Source of the DNA: Burkholderiales bacterium
GTDB taxonomy: Bacteria > Pseudomonadota > Gammaproteobacteria > Burkholderiales > Burkholderiaceae_C
NCBI GenBank assembly: GCA_017302505.1
Contig: JAFLDH010000003.1
Location: 1 to 64,000 of the forward strand
Direction: 5' to 3'
DNA length: 64,000 nt
Shown here: piece after piece, positions 36,198-45,490 of the stretch
Numbering within the stretch: the first letter of the stretch is position 1
Layout of the letters: each line of letters opens with the position of its first letter
Made by a program: the position numbers and the translations under genes
The notes under the pieces: generated by a model
The model's input: only the letters and a program-made list of their open reading frames with translations
Told to the model about the DNA's origin: nothing
The model's database searches: none

Positions 36198-36392
36198 AAA
36201 CCGGGCTGTCGAGCTTCTCCAAAGCCGCCCTCCAGCCAATCCCGCCTCTTCGTTGTTTCCCACCTCCGAAGCAGCCGCTCGCAGCCTCCCGGAGCCGGCC
36301 AGGAGCGGGCATTGGAGGTGTGTCCGGTACAACGGACCCACGTGCAGGTTCAGAGAAGACAGGTTGTCAACTCTCCGACCGCTGCCTGAACC

Positions 36393-37190
36393 CTACTGCA
36401 AGGGCGTCGCTACCGCCCGGATTGCGTCGACCACGGCCGCTGGCTTGTCCTTCTGAACGTAGTGGCCGGTGCCCTCCACGGGTTCGACAGCGGTCGTGTG
36501 GAGCAGCGCCGGCCAGTCGCGCCAAAGAGCGCGTGACATGTTCTCGAACGCGCCAGTTTCTGGAGGGACGAAACGCCCGCGCACGAGCACCCGCGTCGGC
36601 ACGGGCGGCGCTGGCAACGCGCTGAGGCTGTCCAGGCAGCGCTGCTGGTCGTCGAACTCGCGCCGCATCGTCGGGGAGAAGGCGGCAAGCCGTGCCGTTC
36701 GCACGACCACCGCCATGGCCGGTGCCTCCTGCTGCATACGCGGCCAGTGCTGAGGGTGAGTCGGCTCCAGCAGCACGATGCCCCCGACGTCGTCGGGATA
36801 GAGCTTCGCAAATGCGTACTGGTAGAGACCCCCGAGGGAGTGACCGACCAACACGTAGGGCGGTGCGAATCCGGATCGGCGCAGGTGCGCCCGCAGTTCG
36901 CTCGCCGCGGCGCAGGGGCTGTGGTCTCCATCGTGCCCGGCACTGCGTCCATAGCCCGGCCGGCTGAACGCAACCGCGGTCATGTTGCCGGGCAGGCGAC
37001 TTTGGACCGCGGACCAGACGCCCAGTCCGTCACCGAGTCCGCTTTGAAAGACCACGACCGGCCGTCCCGAGCCGGACACGTGACGCTCGAGCTCGCCTTG
37101 TTCGAGCGTCGTTGCGCAGCCGCTTGCTGCCAGGGCTAGCAACGCAGAGGCGCGCCAGCGAGGCACGCGCGATTCCGTCCGGACCGTCAT
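36393..37190 (-). CDS. Alpha/beta hydrolase lipoprotein
   Basis: This 265-aa protein has a lipoprotein signal peptide (lipobox LAASGC with Cys26). The alpha/beta hydrolase core shows the nucleophile elbow GHSLGG (about 116-121), an oxyanion-region VFQSGLGDGLGVW, and a C-terminal GTGHYVQ His. It probably hydrolyses an ester or lipid in the cell envelope; the substrate is unknown. ATG 37190 overlaps the acyltransferase stop by 4 nt, so it is the last gene of a four-gene signalling and envelope operon. Confidence 0.8.
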   Translation of the reverse strand: MTVRTESRVPRWRASALLALAASGCATTLEQGELERHVSGSGRPVVVFQSGLGDGLGVWSAVQSRLPGNMTAVAFSRPGYGRSAGHDGDHSPCAAASELRAHLRRSGFAPPYVLVGHSLGGLYQYAFAKLYPDDVGGIVLLEPTHPQHWPRMQQEAPAMAVVVRTARLAAFSPTMRREFDDQQRCLDSLSALPAPPVPTRVLVRGRFVPPETGAFENMSRALWRDWPALLHTTAVEPVEGTGHYVQKDKPAAVVDAIRAVATPLQ

Positions 37191-38416
37191 GCCGTGCCTT
37201 CCTTGGCGACATCGAGCTCAGGTCCGACTCGGGGTCCTGACTTCTCGGTCACACCTCGCATCCCCAGTACCCACCGGGTCAACGCCAGGCGTTCCAACAG
37301 CAGACATAAGAGCATGGTTCCTGCGCCGGCCGCAACAACGATGGTGAGGTACTTCAGCCAGGGAAGCTGTTCCCACCCGAGCCACAAGCCGCCGAGTGCC
37401 ACGATGATCGTCTGGTGCATCACGTAGAACGGCATCGCATAGCGGCCGAAGGGAGTCAACTGGCTGGGACGAACCAGGAACCGATAAGCCAGGCCAAGCA
37501 GTGCCATGAGCCAGAGCCATTCACCGACCGTGCGCGCCAGGAGGACGACGTGGCTGCGCGCATCCGGCGCGACGAGAGCAGCCCACTGGGGTGCGCTCAT
37601 CCACAGCAGGCCCAGAGCCAGCGCGGCGCCCAAAAGGCTCCGCCAATGGGCCGCGGCCGCCGCGAACGGCCCTTCGCTGCGCGCCAGCCACCAACCCACC
37701 ACGACCAAGCAGACGAAGTGCGCGTGATTGGCCCAGTCGCCAGCCAAGGCATGGGTGCTCGGAAAGCCAGGGCGCAGCAGCAGCTCGATCACCAGCAACG
37801 GCACTCCGAGCAGCAGCAGGCGTGGCACCGTGTCGACGCGCGCTGCCGTGCGAGCCAATCCGAGGTGCACCGCCGGGATCCTTGCAACCACCAGCAAGGG
37901 AAGCAAGGCCAGCGAGTAGCAGAACAGGTAGGCCAGGAACCACAGGTGGTGCCAACTGAAGTTGGCCTGCGGGTAGCAGCAGGAGAAGAAGTGCGGCGCG
38001 AAGTCCACCAGTCCGCCGTCGAAGTCGATCGGGCTGTAGCGGCCCGGTGCTCCGATCGCGTGACGCTCGATCCACACCTGCGGCAAGACGAACAACACAC
38101 AGCCGGCCAGCAGCGGCACGAAGAGGCGCGTGAACCGTTCTGCCGCGAACTCCCGCACCGAGCGCTTCCGCAGCGAAAGGGCCATCGCGGCCCCGGCCAG
38201 GAGGAACAACAGCGGCATCGAGAACAAGTTCAATCCGCGCACCACGAGGTCGGCCGCGAGGTACCGGCTGGCGTCCTTGATGTGCCAGTCTTCGGCATCG
38301 AACAGGCGCGCGGTGTGAAACACGACCAGCAGCAGCACCGCGGCATTGCGCAGGTGGTCGAGGTCGAGACGGCGCGGCGCAACGATGGCGCCGGCCGGAG
38401 GTGGCTTCCGGGTCAA
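37187..38416 (-). CDS. Acyltransferase family 3 membrane protein (OpgC-like)
   Basis: This integral membrane protein of 409 aa has about ten hydrophobic segments. It begins RLDLDHLRNAAVLLLVVFHTARLF, the hallmark of acyltransferase-3/OpgC proteins with a conserved His in the first segment. The start appears to be TTG at 38416, overlapping the regulator stop (TTGA) and hence translationally coupled. A GTG about 12 codons later is the alternative. It probably transfers an acyl or succinyl group to an envelope glycan. Its genes are co-transcribed with a two-component system and a hydrolase. Confidence 0.8.
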   Translation of the reverse strand: MTRKPPPAGAIVAPRRLDLDHLRNAAVLLLVVFHTARLFDAEDWHIKDASRYLAADLVVRGLNLFSMPLLFLLAGAAMALSLRKRSVREFAAERFTRLFVPLLAGCVLFVLPQVWIERHAIGAPGRYSPIDFDGGLVDFAPHFFSCCYPQANFSWHHLWFLAYLFCYSLALLPLLVVARIPAVHLGLARTAARVDTVPRLLLLGVPLLVIELLLRPGFPSTHALAGDWANHAHFVCLVVVGWWLARSEGPFAAAAAHWRSLLGAALALGLLWMSAPQWAALVAPDARSHVVLLARTVGEWLWLMALLGLAYRFLVRPSQLTPFGRYAMPFYVMHQTIIVALGGLWLGWEQLPWLKYLTIVVAAGAGTMLLCLLLERLALTRWVLGMRGVTEKSGPRVGPELDVAKEGTA

Positions 38417-39048
38417 AGGTATCCCTCCTGCATGCCCTTGAGCACGGCACGGGTTCGGTCTCGAACGCCCAGCTTCGACAGCAGGCTCGAGACATGGTTC
38501 TTGATCGTGCCCTCGGCCGTGCCGAAGGCGCGGGCGATCTCCTTGTTGCTGAAGCCCCCGGCCATCAGCCGCAGCACCTCTGTCTCCCGGGGCGTCAGGG
38601 CTTCGGGATGGGCGCCCGGCTGCCCGGGAGCAGCGGCTGCCTGCTCCAGCACGCGCGCCGTGAGCGCCGGCTGGAACAGACTCTCGCCGCGCGCCACGCG
38701 CCGGATCGCTTCATACAGGCGCTCAGGCGTCACGTCCTTGAGCAGGAACCCACGCGCGCCTGCGCGCATGCCTTCCAGCAAGGCCGCATCGTCGTCGAAC
38801 GTGGTCAGCAGCAGCGTCGGAGGAAGGGCGCCGCGGCGCCGCAGCTCGGCCAGGACCTCGATGCCGGTGCCGGCCGGCATGCGAACGTCCAGCAGCAGCA
38901 AGTCGGGCTTGTGGCTTTGCGTCAGCTCGATCGCTTGCGTGCCGTCGGCGGCCTCGGCCACCACCTCGAAGTCGCCGGGCAGTTCGACCAGCCCGCGCAA
39001 GCCTGCACGCACAAGGGCCTGGTCGTCGGCGATGACGAGGCGGATCAC
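38413..39048 (-). CDS. NarL/LuxR-type response regulator
   Basis: This 211-aa protein has a receiver domain at residues 1-120 with the acidic pair ADDQ, the phospho-acceptor Asp in LLLDVRMP, the Thr in LLTTF and the Lys in LLKDVTPE. A LuxR-type HTH follows at about 145-205 (LTPRETEVLRLMAGGFSNKEIARAFGTAEGTIKNHVSSLLSKLGV). GTG 39048 is preferred because it overlaps the kinase stop (GTGA) and starts at the receiver; the longer reading lies inside the kinase gene. It is the partner of the adjacent histidine kinase. Confidence 0.92.
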   Translation of the reverse strand: MIRLVIADDQALVRAGLRGLVELPGDFEVVAEAADGTQAIELTQSHKPDLLLLDVRMPAGTGIEVLAELRRRGALPPTLLLTTFDDDAALLEGMRAGARGFLLKDVTPERLYEAIRRVARGESLFQPALTARVLEQAAAAPGQPGAHPEALTPRETEVLRLMAGGFSNKEIARAFGTAEGTIKNHVSSLLSKLGVRDRTRAVLKGMQEGYL

Positions 39049-40247
39049 TTCGGCACCTCCTGCGACACACCCGCCGGTGGCGGCAACCGTACTTCGATGC
39101 CGAAACCTGCATCGGCTCCACACTGAACGTGGAGAGTTCCGCCGAGTGCCTCGACACGCTCGCGCATGCCCGCCAGTCCGTTGCCCGGCCGGAAGCTCGC
39201 GGCGCCGGACCCGTCGTCACGCAGGTTCAGGCTCATGCCCGCGTCCCCTCTCTCGATCGCGATCCACAGATTGCCGGCGCCGGCGTGCCGCAACGCGTTG
39301 TTGACGCCTTCCTGCGCGCAGCGCAGCAGCGTGTGAGCCTGCGCCGGAGGCACGTCGGACAGGTCGCCCGACAGGCTCAGATGAATGCGGGGTTCAGGTA
39401 CCGCGGCCAGCAGCGCTCGTAGCGACGCCTCCAGGTCGGGCGCCGACTCTTCGCGCAGCGCGCTCACCACGCGCCGCACCTCGCCGAGCATGCCGCGCGA
39501 CAACGCCGCGGCCGCGCCGACATGGGCGGCCTGGCGTTCGGGAGGCACCCGCTGCGCAAGGTCCAGTTGCAGCTGCATCGCGACGAGGTGATGACCCAGG
39601 CTGTCGTGCAGTTCGCGCGACAGGTGCAGCCGTTCCTCGAGCCGGCTGTTGGCAGCCAGCTCCTGCTGTGCCTCCAGCAACTCGGCGTTGACGCGTGCGA
39701 AGGCACGCCGCTGCAGCGCTTCGCGAGCGGCCAGCCAGCCCACGCAGAAGGCGAAACACTGCCAGGTCAGCAGCGACAGGAGCGTCAGACCGAACGCGAG
39801 CGCAGGAGCGGCGTCCTTGAAGGCCGGCAGCGGGTCGAAGGCTTTGAGCTTCCACAGCAGCGCGGCCCAGACGACCAGCAGCACGGTCTGTGCCGCCAGC
39901 CATCGCATGGCGGCGCGGCGGCCGAGCACGAGTGGCGCCTGCCCGGCCACCACGTACATCAGGTCGGTGTGCACGAGCATTCCGGCGACGAGATGGCCCA
40001 GCAATCGCAACAGATGTGCACGGGTGGGGCGCTCGACCGGCGCCTCGCGCAGATTGATCCAGAGGGAAACCGCGAAGACAGCCAGCAGCAGCGCCGTGGC
40101 CGCTTCGGCGATGACGAATCCCGCCAGGCTCGGCATCGGCCCCTGAGCCGACGGCATCTGCAAGCCGAGGTAGTGTGTGCACGCCACGACCGCCCACACC
40201 GCGACGCCGGCTGCTCGCAGTGCATGGGCGGTCGTGATGCTTGGCAT
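39045..40247 (-). CDS. Sensor histidine kinase, HisKA_3 (NarX/DesK-like) type
   Basis: This 400-aa kinase has an N-terminal membrane part with about five hydrophobic segments (to residue 175), a short coiled coil, and a HisKA_3 dimerisation domain with the phospho-acceptor His in SRELHDSLGHHLVAMQLQLD. A HATPase_c domain contains the N box (QEGVNNALRHAG) and G boxes (LRDDGSG, NGLAGMRERV). The lack of a periplasmic loop of note suggests that it senses within the membrane. It is the first gene of the operon. Confidence 0.92.
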   Translation of the reverse strand: MPSITTAHALRAAGVAVWAVVACTHYLGLQMPSAQGPMPSLAGFVIAEAATALLLAVFAVSLWINLREAPVERPTRAHLLRLLGHLVAGMLVHTDLMYVVAGQAPLVLGRRAAMRWLAAQTVLLVVWAALLWKLKAFDPLPAFKDAAPALAFGLTLLSLLTWQCFAFCVGWLAAREALQRRAFARVNAELLEAQQELAANSRLEERLHLSRELHDSLGHHLVAMQLQLDLAQRVPPERQAAHVGAAAALSRGMLGEVRRVVSALREESAPDLEASLRALLAAVPEPRIHLSLSGDLSDVPPAQAHTLLRCAQEGVNNALRHAGAGNLWIAIERGDAGMSLNLRDDGSGAASFRPGNGLAGMRERVEALGGTLHVQCGADAGFGIEVRLPPPAGVSQEVPK

Positions 40248-40384
40248 GCGGGCAGTCTATGAGGCCCGGCAGCGGATCGCCATAGGCCAGTCGTCATGGG
40301 TCGCGCGCGGGACTTGTGGCACATGCGCGGGACGGACCGCGTCGCGACCATCGCTGCACCTTCCTCAACGCCAACGTCCCCGCC

Positions 40385-41581
40385 ATGACCTCATCTCGCT
40401 CTACCTTCCACCGGCTCGCGGCTCGACTTGCTGGAGCGGCTGCACTGTTCACCCTCGCGTCGCTCGGCGGCTGCGGTGGCGCCAACGACGACGACGCCAT
40501 GGCCAAACGCCGCGCCTCGATCGTCAATGCGACGAGCGCGCGCTTGCGGACCCTCGCTGCCCAATACCCGGCGGTACCCGGAATCGTGGTTCACGTACTC
40601 GACGAGCGCTCTGGCCTGTCCTGGGCCGGCAGTACAGGCGTAGCCGACCGTGCCACGCAGCGGGCTCTCGTGCCGAACGCGACGTTCCGCACGGCCTCGG
40701 TCACCAAGGTCTTCACGGCCGCGGCGACTCATCGGCTTCAGGCGCGCGGCGCGCTTACCGTGTCGGATGCCATCGAGCGCCATCTCTCGGCAGGCACTGT
40801 CGAGTTGCTGCGCGCAGGCGGCTACGACACTGCGCGCATCACGGTCGACCACCTGCTGACACACCGCTCCGGACTGCCCGACCACGCGCTGTCCGAACCC
40901 TATTTCCAGGCCATTCTCGCCGACCCGCTGCACCGTTGGTCGCGCGAGGAGCAGCTCGCGGTCGCGATGTCGCTGGGCGCGCCGCTGTTCGCACCGGGAA
41001 GCGACTACCGGTACAGCGACGCCGGCTACCTGCTGCTGGGCGAGATGATCGAGCGCCACACCGGGCTGGCCCTCGGAGCCGCGTTCCGTGGGCTGTTGCA
41101 GACGGGCTCGCTGGGGATGACCAGTACCTACCAGGAGAATGTCGATGCCGTGCCGTCCGGAGCCGGTCCCCGCGCAAAGCAGGACCTGCTCGAAGGCATC
41201 GATGACTCGATGATCGATGCATCGACCGACCTCTGGGGCGCCGGGGGACTCGTGTCCGATGCGCGTGACCTGGCGCTGTTCGTTCGCGCTCTGGTGGGCG
41301 GACGTGTGCTCGATCCCGAAGCGTTGCAGGCCATGCTTGGAGTGGCCTCTAGCAACCCCGGCGCCGAGCCGCCCTTTGACTATGCTCGCGGCATCGTGCG
41401 CGTGCAGGTCGCCGGCGCTGCATGCTGGGGGCATGATGCGTTCTCCGGCGCCTTCACGCTGCACTGCCCCGGCTTGGGCATCACGGTGGCCGGCAGCATC
41501 AATGCCACGGAGTTCGTCGGCGCCCCGGGGTCGTTGTCGGTTGCCATCGAGTTCGCGCAAGGCATTGCTGCCATGAAGTGA
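40385..41581 (+). CDS. Beta-lactamase-family serine hydrolase (lipoprotein)
   Basis: This 398-aa protein has a lipoprotein signal (lipobox Cys30, ASLGGC). The class C/DD-peptidase fold is shown by the catalytic SVTK (S105-K108), the YxN-equivalent YSDAGY, and a late GHDAF in place of the KTG motif. Such proteins act as esterases, D-alanyl peptidases or beta-lactamases; activity cannot be told from sequence. ATG 40385 is used because it starts the signal peptide. It is divergent from the kinase operon. Confidence 0.82.
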   Translation: MTSSRSTFHRLAARLAGAAALFTLASLGGCGGANDDDAMAKRRASIVNATSARLRTLAAQYPAVPGIVVHVLDERSGLSWAGSTGVADRATQRALVPNATFRTASVTKVFTAAATHRLQARGALTVSDAIERHLSAGTVELLRAGGYDTARITVDHLLTHRSGLPDHALSEPYFQAILADPLHRWSREEQLAVAMSLGAPLFAPGSDYRYSDAGYLLLGEMIERHTGLALGAAFRGLLQTGSLGMTSTYQENVDAVPSGAGPRAKQDLLEGIDDSMIDASTDLWGAGGLVSDARDLALFVRALVGGRVLDPEALQAMLGVASSNPGAEPPFDYARGIVRVQVAGAACWGHDAFSGAFTLHCPGLGITVAGSINATEFVGAPGSLSVAIEFAQGIAAMK

Positions 41582-41587
41582 AACTCC

Positions 41588-42127
41588 ATGCCGATTCGTC
41601 CCCTGTTTGCTGCGCTCACCGCAGTCCTTTGCGTTCTCATCGAGGGCTGCGCGACGACCACCGTTCAATCTTCCGGCGTGCCCTTGCAAGAGCCCGTTGT
41701 GCGCCGAAAGTGAAGCCAGGCCCTCGGCGGTGCTTTACTGGATGCCGCAGTGGCGTGCCGAGCAGAAGGAACCGCAGGCGCGCGAAGCGCTGGCGCGTCT
41801 TGGCATTGAACGATTCGTCTCCGAGCAGTCGTGCCCGGCGATGAAGCGCTTGGGCGCCACGCTGACGACGCACACCCTGGACCGGCGCTTGTGCTGATGG
41901 TGGTGGTCCACGAACTGGGGCCGCGGCTGCTGGTCGGGCTGCCGGTGTTCATCGAAGGCGGCACCGAGGCTGACATCGACGTTCGCATGCTCCGACTCGC
42001 CAACGGGGAGCGCCTGATGGACACCCGCACGCAATGGCGCAACGGCGGCACCTTCGTGATCAATGGCGTTGGGTCTCTGGATGCCGACCTGAGCGCCGCC
42101 TTGAGGTCCGCGTTCGCACCCGTTTAG
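41588..42127 (+). pseudogene. Frameshifted lipoprotein gene
   Basis: The ATG at 41588 starts a lipoprotein signal (LCVLIEGCATTT) but the frame stops at 41713. The following codons shift to the next frame (SEARPSAVLYWMPQW... to a stop at 41897). A third segment, back in the first frame, covers VLMVVVHELGPRLLVGLPVFIEGGTE to the stop at 42127. All three segments look like coding sequence with normal GC3. Two compensating indels would explain this, either real decay or sequencing error. The intact protein would be about 175 aa; I do not know its function. Confidence 0.55.
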
Positions 42128-42741
42128 CTCAGGCGCTGAAGCGCACCTCGGCACCCGATCTGACCGTCCCCTGACCACGGCGGCAGGCCGAGCGCGGGAA
42201 GGTGGCACTGGCGATCGTCGGCTTACAGACGAGCGAGACAGGGGGATGAGCGTCTCTGATGGGTCGTGGGGAGCCGGCCAGGATCCAGACCCGAGAGGCG
42301 GCGATGCGATGGACAGGCGACCTTGGTGATCCGCTGTACGCTGTGGGCCGCATCGCCGTCACTCGGAATGTCGAGCCGAACTTTCGCGGCCGGCCACAAG
42401 CGGTCCTAGCCGGAGCGCTCCAGATTTCTGCCTGAGCATGCCAGCCAAGGGCAGCTTTCCGGCAACTAAGTTGAGACTTCTTGCGGCCCGACTCGGCCAT
42501 CAGCAGCCGGTCGCCCCTCGCTCTCAACTTCGGACGCGTTGAGGCCTTGGATAACAGCTTTACGGCGATGAGTCCGGAGCGCTCGCCAGCCCGACTCGAC
42601 CACAAGCAGCCGGCAGCGATCGACCACTATCGGCAGCAAGTCACCAGCTCGGCCCATCCACCGCGATCTGACATTAGTGCGTGCTTTGGCCTGAGGTGCC
42701 TCCGAGTTCCGGGTGGCGCCGCCCCCAGCGCTGGGCAGCGC
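42128..42741. repeat. Intergenic region with degenerate dispersed repeats
   Basis: There is no gene in these 614 bp. It holds two copies of a degenerate repeat (GACTCGGCCATCAGCAGCCG at 42490 and GACTCGACCACAAGCAGCCG at 42594) and of a GCAGCTTTCCGGCAAC-like unit (42451, and weaker at 42555). The same units recur at 56573 and 56638. They look like an intergenic repeat family decayed by point mutation. Confidence 0.55.
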
Positions 42742-43247
42742 CTAGTGCACCGCGGCGCTAATCGAGGTGAAGGCGGGCGGCAGCAACGCTGCTCGCCAGT
42801 GCAGCACAAGGATGAAGTTCGTGCCCGGCACGAAGAGGTAGTTACCGGGTGCGTCGCCCTCGCGGCGGTCCTCGGAGCCCTGGCTGCCGTCGGTGGCCCA
42901 CTTTGCGATCACGGCCGCGGCAGCGCAATTGCCGGAAGTCACGGTACCGGCCACCTCGGTGCCAAGGCCGACATCATGCAAAGTCTCGTCCAGGGTCGCG
43001 CGCAGCAGGTCCTTCTGCGTCGGATGGAGTTCGAGCAGTAGTTCATGGGCCGCAGCGCTGGCGACGACTGCGGCTGCGGCTTTGTCCGAGCCAGGCGCGA
43101 CACGACACCCCCTGCGCCGTTCGCTCGCCGACTGCGTAGGTCGCGAAGAGCCGAATCACCGAGTTCACGGCGGTGCGTTGCCAAGTGCGTCATCGCGAGC
43201 GAGAGAGAGGCATTCACCGAATTGTCGTAGCCGGACCCAACCCGCAC
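42742..43247 (-). pseudogene. Decayed vanadium-haloperoxidase/PAP2-type gene remnant
   Basis: Two minus-strand segments in different frames match the N-terminal half of the intact protein encoded at 44045-45394. Near 43220 the remnant reads ASLSLAMTHLATH (intact ASRSLAMMHLAMH). At 42742-43040 it reads DETLHDVGLGTEVAGTVTSGNCAAAAVIAKWATDGS (shortened equivalents TTLEAGVGPEISAG and AAQAVLAKRANDGS). The C-terminal catalytic half is missing. A duplication followed by frameshift and truncation explains it. Confidence 0.75.
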
Positions 43248-43249
43248 GT

Positions 43250-43918
43250 TCAGTAGAAGCCTTCGCGCCTCCGGTAGCGCTCGGCCCGCTCGCTGTCGTA
43301 TCCCTCGGCGTCGAATTGCTCGCCGTGAATCGCACGATGCACCTGGCCGCCGGTGGGCATACTGGCCGGGTCAACGAAGTATTCTGGGTTCCAGAGCCGG
43401 GAGCGCAACGAGGCCTTGGAGCACTGCGTGTACGCCTCGACGATGTCGACCAACACGCCCAACCTGGGCGCCTTGTCCTCCACGGTGCTGCCTGCCAGCA
43501 GCGCGGCGTCCGTCGTGATGGTGGCGCGCCCGTTGACACGGAAGGTGTCGGTCACGCCCGGCACGACGAACAACAGCCCCACGTGCGGATTGGCGATGAT
43601 GTTGCGCAGCGAGTCCGCGAGTCGGTTGCCGGGGCGTTCCGGGATCAGCAAGGTGCGGTCATCGATGATGCGCACGAAGCCCGCGGGGTCGCCTCGCGGG
43701 CTGAGATCGCACGCGCCCGATGCGTCGCTGGTGGCCAGGCAGACCCAGGGCGAACGCTCCACGAACAGGCGCGTCATCTCGTTCAGACGATCAGCGACCT
43801 TGGCGCAGGTCAGGGGGGCTGGCTCGCCAATCACGGCGCGCAATTGCGCCTCGCTGCGAATGACCGCGGCGGTGAGGCGGTGCGGGACCACCGATGCATT
43901 TGGGCTCATGGTGCTCAT
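43250..43918 (-). CDS. Pyridoxamine 5'-phosphate oxidase-like FMN-binding protein
   Basis: This 222-aa protein fits the split-barrel flavin-binding family (MSMEG_1061-like subgroup). Recognisable parts are FVERSPWVCLATSDASGACDLSPRGDPAGFVRIID, then LLIPERPGNRLADSLRNIIANPHVGLLFVVPG, then a strand with FRVNGRATI. These match the barrel and the phosphate-binding Arg/Lys region. It probably binds FMN or F420 and reduces or oxidises a small molecule. ATG 43918 or 43909 are equally possible. It ends 3 nt before the haloperoxidase remnant. Confidence 0.8.
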   Translation of the reverse strand: MSTMSPNASVVPHRLTAAVIRSEAQLRAVIGEPAPLTCAKVADRLNEMTRLFVERSPWVCLATSDASGACDLSPRGDPAGFVRIIDDRTLLIPERPGNRLADSLRNIIANPHVGLLFVVPGVTDTFRVNGRATITTDAALLAGSTVEDKAPRLGVLVDIVEAYTQCSKASLRSRLWNPEYFVDPASMPTGGQVHRAIHGEQFDAEGYDSERAERYRRREGFY

Positions 43919-44044
43919 GCTAGCGCCCGATCCTGTTGGAGCCGTTCCGGGACCAGGCACCAAAGCCCCGACACCACCCTTGCGCCGGAAGGGGCGCGGC
44001 GGGCCAAGCGCCCGCGTGCAAGCCCCTGCTGGGTCCCATCCCGG

Positions 44045-45394
44045 TCAGTCTTCCAACCCATACTGCCGCGGAAGGGCGTTGCGCGACACGTATTGGCCGA
44101 TCTGCCGCCCGAGTTGAAGGCCGGCATCGACCGCGAAGCGGAAGTGCAGGCCGGCCTTCACGCGCGAGTCGGCATTCTCGCGTGCGGCCTCGCTGAAGCT
44201 CCTGAAGCTGCGCACCGCATTGCTCGAGAGCGCCGAAGACGATGCAAAGCTGAATGACACGTGGTCGCGGCCGAACGCCTGCGCCAGCACCGTGGCCGCC
44301 GCCATGCCCAGGGCGCTGTGCGTCGAGGGCATGTCGGGCACCGGCGGCGTGGGCAAGAACGTCTCGAAGTTGGCGTCCGGTGCGGTGTTCGGGTTTCCGT
44401 CCGCGCCCGCGAATTGGATCGCCGTCACCGGGCGCCAGAAGTTGTGCGTGAACTTCGAATCCCAGCCGGCGATGTAGGCGTCCGCCAGCGCGGCATTGAG
44501 GAGCGCGAACGTGCGGGCACGGTCCCACAGGTCCTGCTTCACGCGGCCGGAGGCGGCACGCGCCACGCGGTTCCAGCCGATGTCCGACAGTTCGTACCAG
44601 AAGGCCGCATAGTGCGTCTCGTCGCTGCTGCGGGCATTGCCGGCCTGCTTGCCCCCGACGCGCTTGACCTCGTTGAAGTCGCGCGTGTACTGCTCGCTCG
44701 TCAGCGCTGGAGCCGGCGCGGTGCGGAACTGCGAGCCGCTGGCCAGCGCGAAGGGCGTCACGTGGCGCCAATGCGGCATCAGCGTGAAGTTGAACGGCGG
44801 CGTGAAGCGGTACTGCCCCGGCAGCGTGCCTTCGACATAGGTCTCGTTGCCGTTGCTGCCGTCGTTGGCGCGCTTGGCGAGCACGGCCTGCGCAGCGGTC
44901 TTGCCGATGGCCGTGCCGGCGCTGATCTCGGGGCCGACGCCGGCCTCGAGCGTCGTCTTCTCCAGTTCGGCCTTCAGCAGCGCGATGGCGGCCGCCTGCG
45001 GGTACAGCGCGGCCATCACGTCGTGCGCCGCAGTGGCAGCGGCCACAGCCGCGTCAGCCTTCGTTGCCGCGGCTGCTGTCGAGCCGCCCGCGTATCGCTG
45101 ATAGCGTGGCCGCGCTGCGTTGACCGCGTCGTGCATCGCCAGGTGCATCATCGCCAAGGATCGCGACGCGGTGAGCGGGTTCTGGTAGCCGTCGGCAGCC
45201 TTGATCACCTGGAAAGCCGCGAGGCTCCAGTCGGTGATGACGGCGTCGCAGCGGTCGGCGCACCAGGTGGCGGGCGCCTGGGGCCGATGGTGTTCGGCTT
45301 CGTATTGATCGGCATAGGCCAGGCCGGTCGCGCCGGCGAGGCTCACGGCCCACGCGGCTCGGGCCAGTGCGTGGGTGCGGAAGGTCGATTTCAT
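44045..45394 (-). CDS. Vanadium-dependent haloperoxidase / PAP2-superfamily protein
   Basis: This 449-aa protein has a signal peptide (about 28 residues, ending AYA-DQ). The PAP2/haloperoxidase active-site boxes are near the C-terminus: KFTHNFWRPVTAI, MPSTHSALGMA and SRVKAGLHFRFAVDAG, which hold the vanadate- or phosphate-binding Lys, Arg, Ser, His and Arg and the catalytic His. It may oxidise halide or act as a phosphatase; which one cannot be told. A decayed paralogue lies at 42742-43247. It is downstream of a methyltransferase gene in the same direction (96 nt). Confidence 0.82.
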   Translation of the reverse strand: MKSTFRTHALARAAWAVSLAGATGLAYADQYEAEHHRPQAPATWCADRCDAVITDWSLAAFQVIKAADGYQNPLTASRSLAMMHLAMHDAVNAARPRYQRYAGGSTAAAATKADAAVAAATAAHDVMAALYPQAAAIALLKAELEKTTLEAGVGPEISAGTAIGKTAAQAVLAKRANDGSNGNETYVEGTLPGQYRFTPPFNFTLMPHWRHVTPFALASGSQFRTAPAPALTSEQYTRDFNEVKRVGGKQAGNARSSDETHYAAFWYELSDIGWNRVARAASGRVKQDLWDRARTFALLNAALADAYIAGWDSKFTHNFWRPVTAIQFAGADGNPNTAPDANFETFLPTPPVPDMPSTHSALGMAAATVLAQAFGRDHVSFSFASSSALSSNAVRSFRSFSEAARENADSRVKAGLHFRFAVDAGLQLGRQIGQYVSRNALPRQYGLED

Positions 45395-45490
45395 GGTCAG
45401 GTCCTTTCTTTGGGCGTGAGTCGAGCCGCACGGCGCGTGGGCCGCGTCGTGTTGGGCGGGGTGCGGCGCTTCAGGCCGCGGTGGGAGAAC

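Larger units (their letters stand above)
36071..36392. other. Non-coding: RIT element 2 right end and flanking palindrome
   Basis: No gene is supported. Bases 36071-36170 are the right end of RIT element 2. Bases 36166-36197 form a perfect palindrome. The remaining 195 bp up to the hydrolase stop show nothing I can name. Confidence 0.5.
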
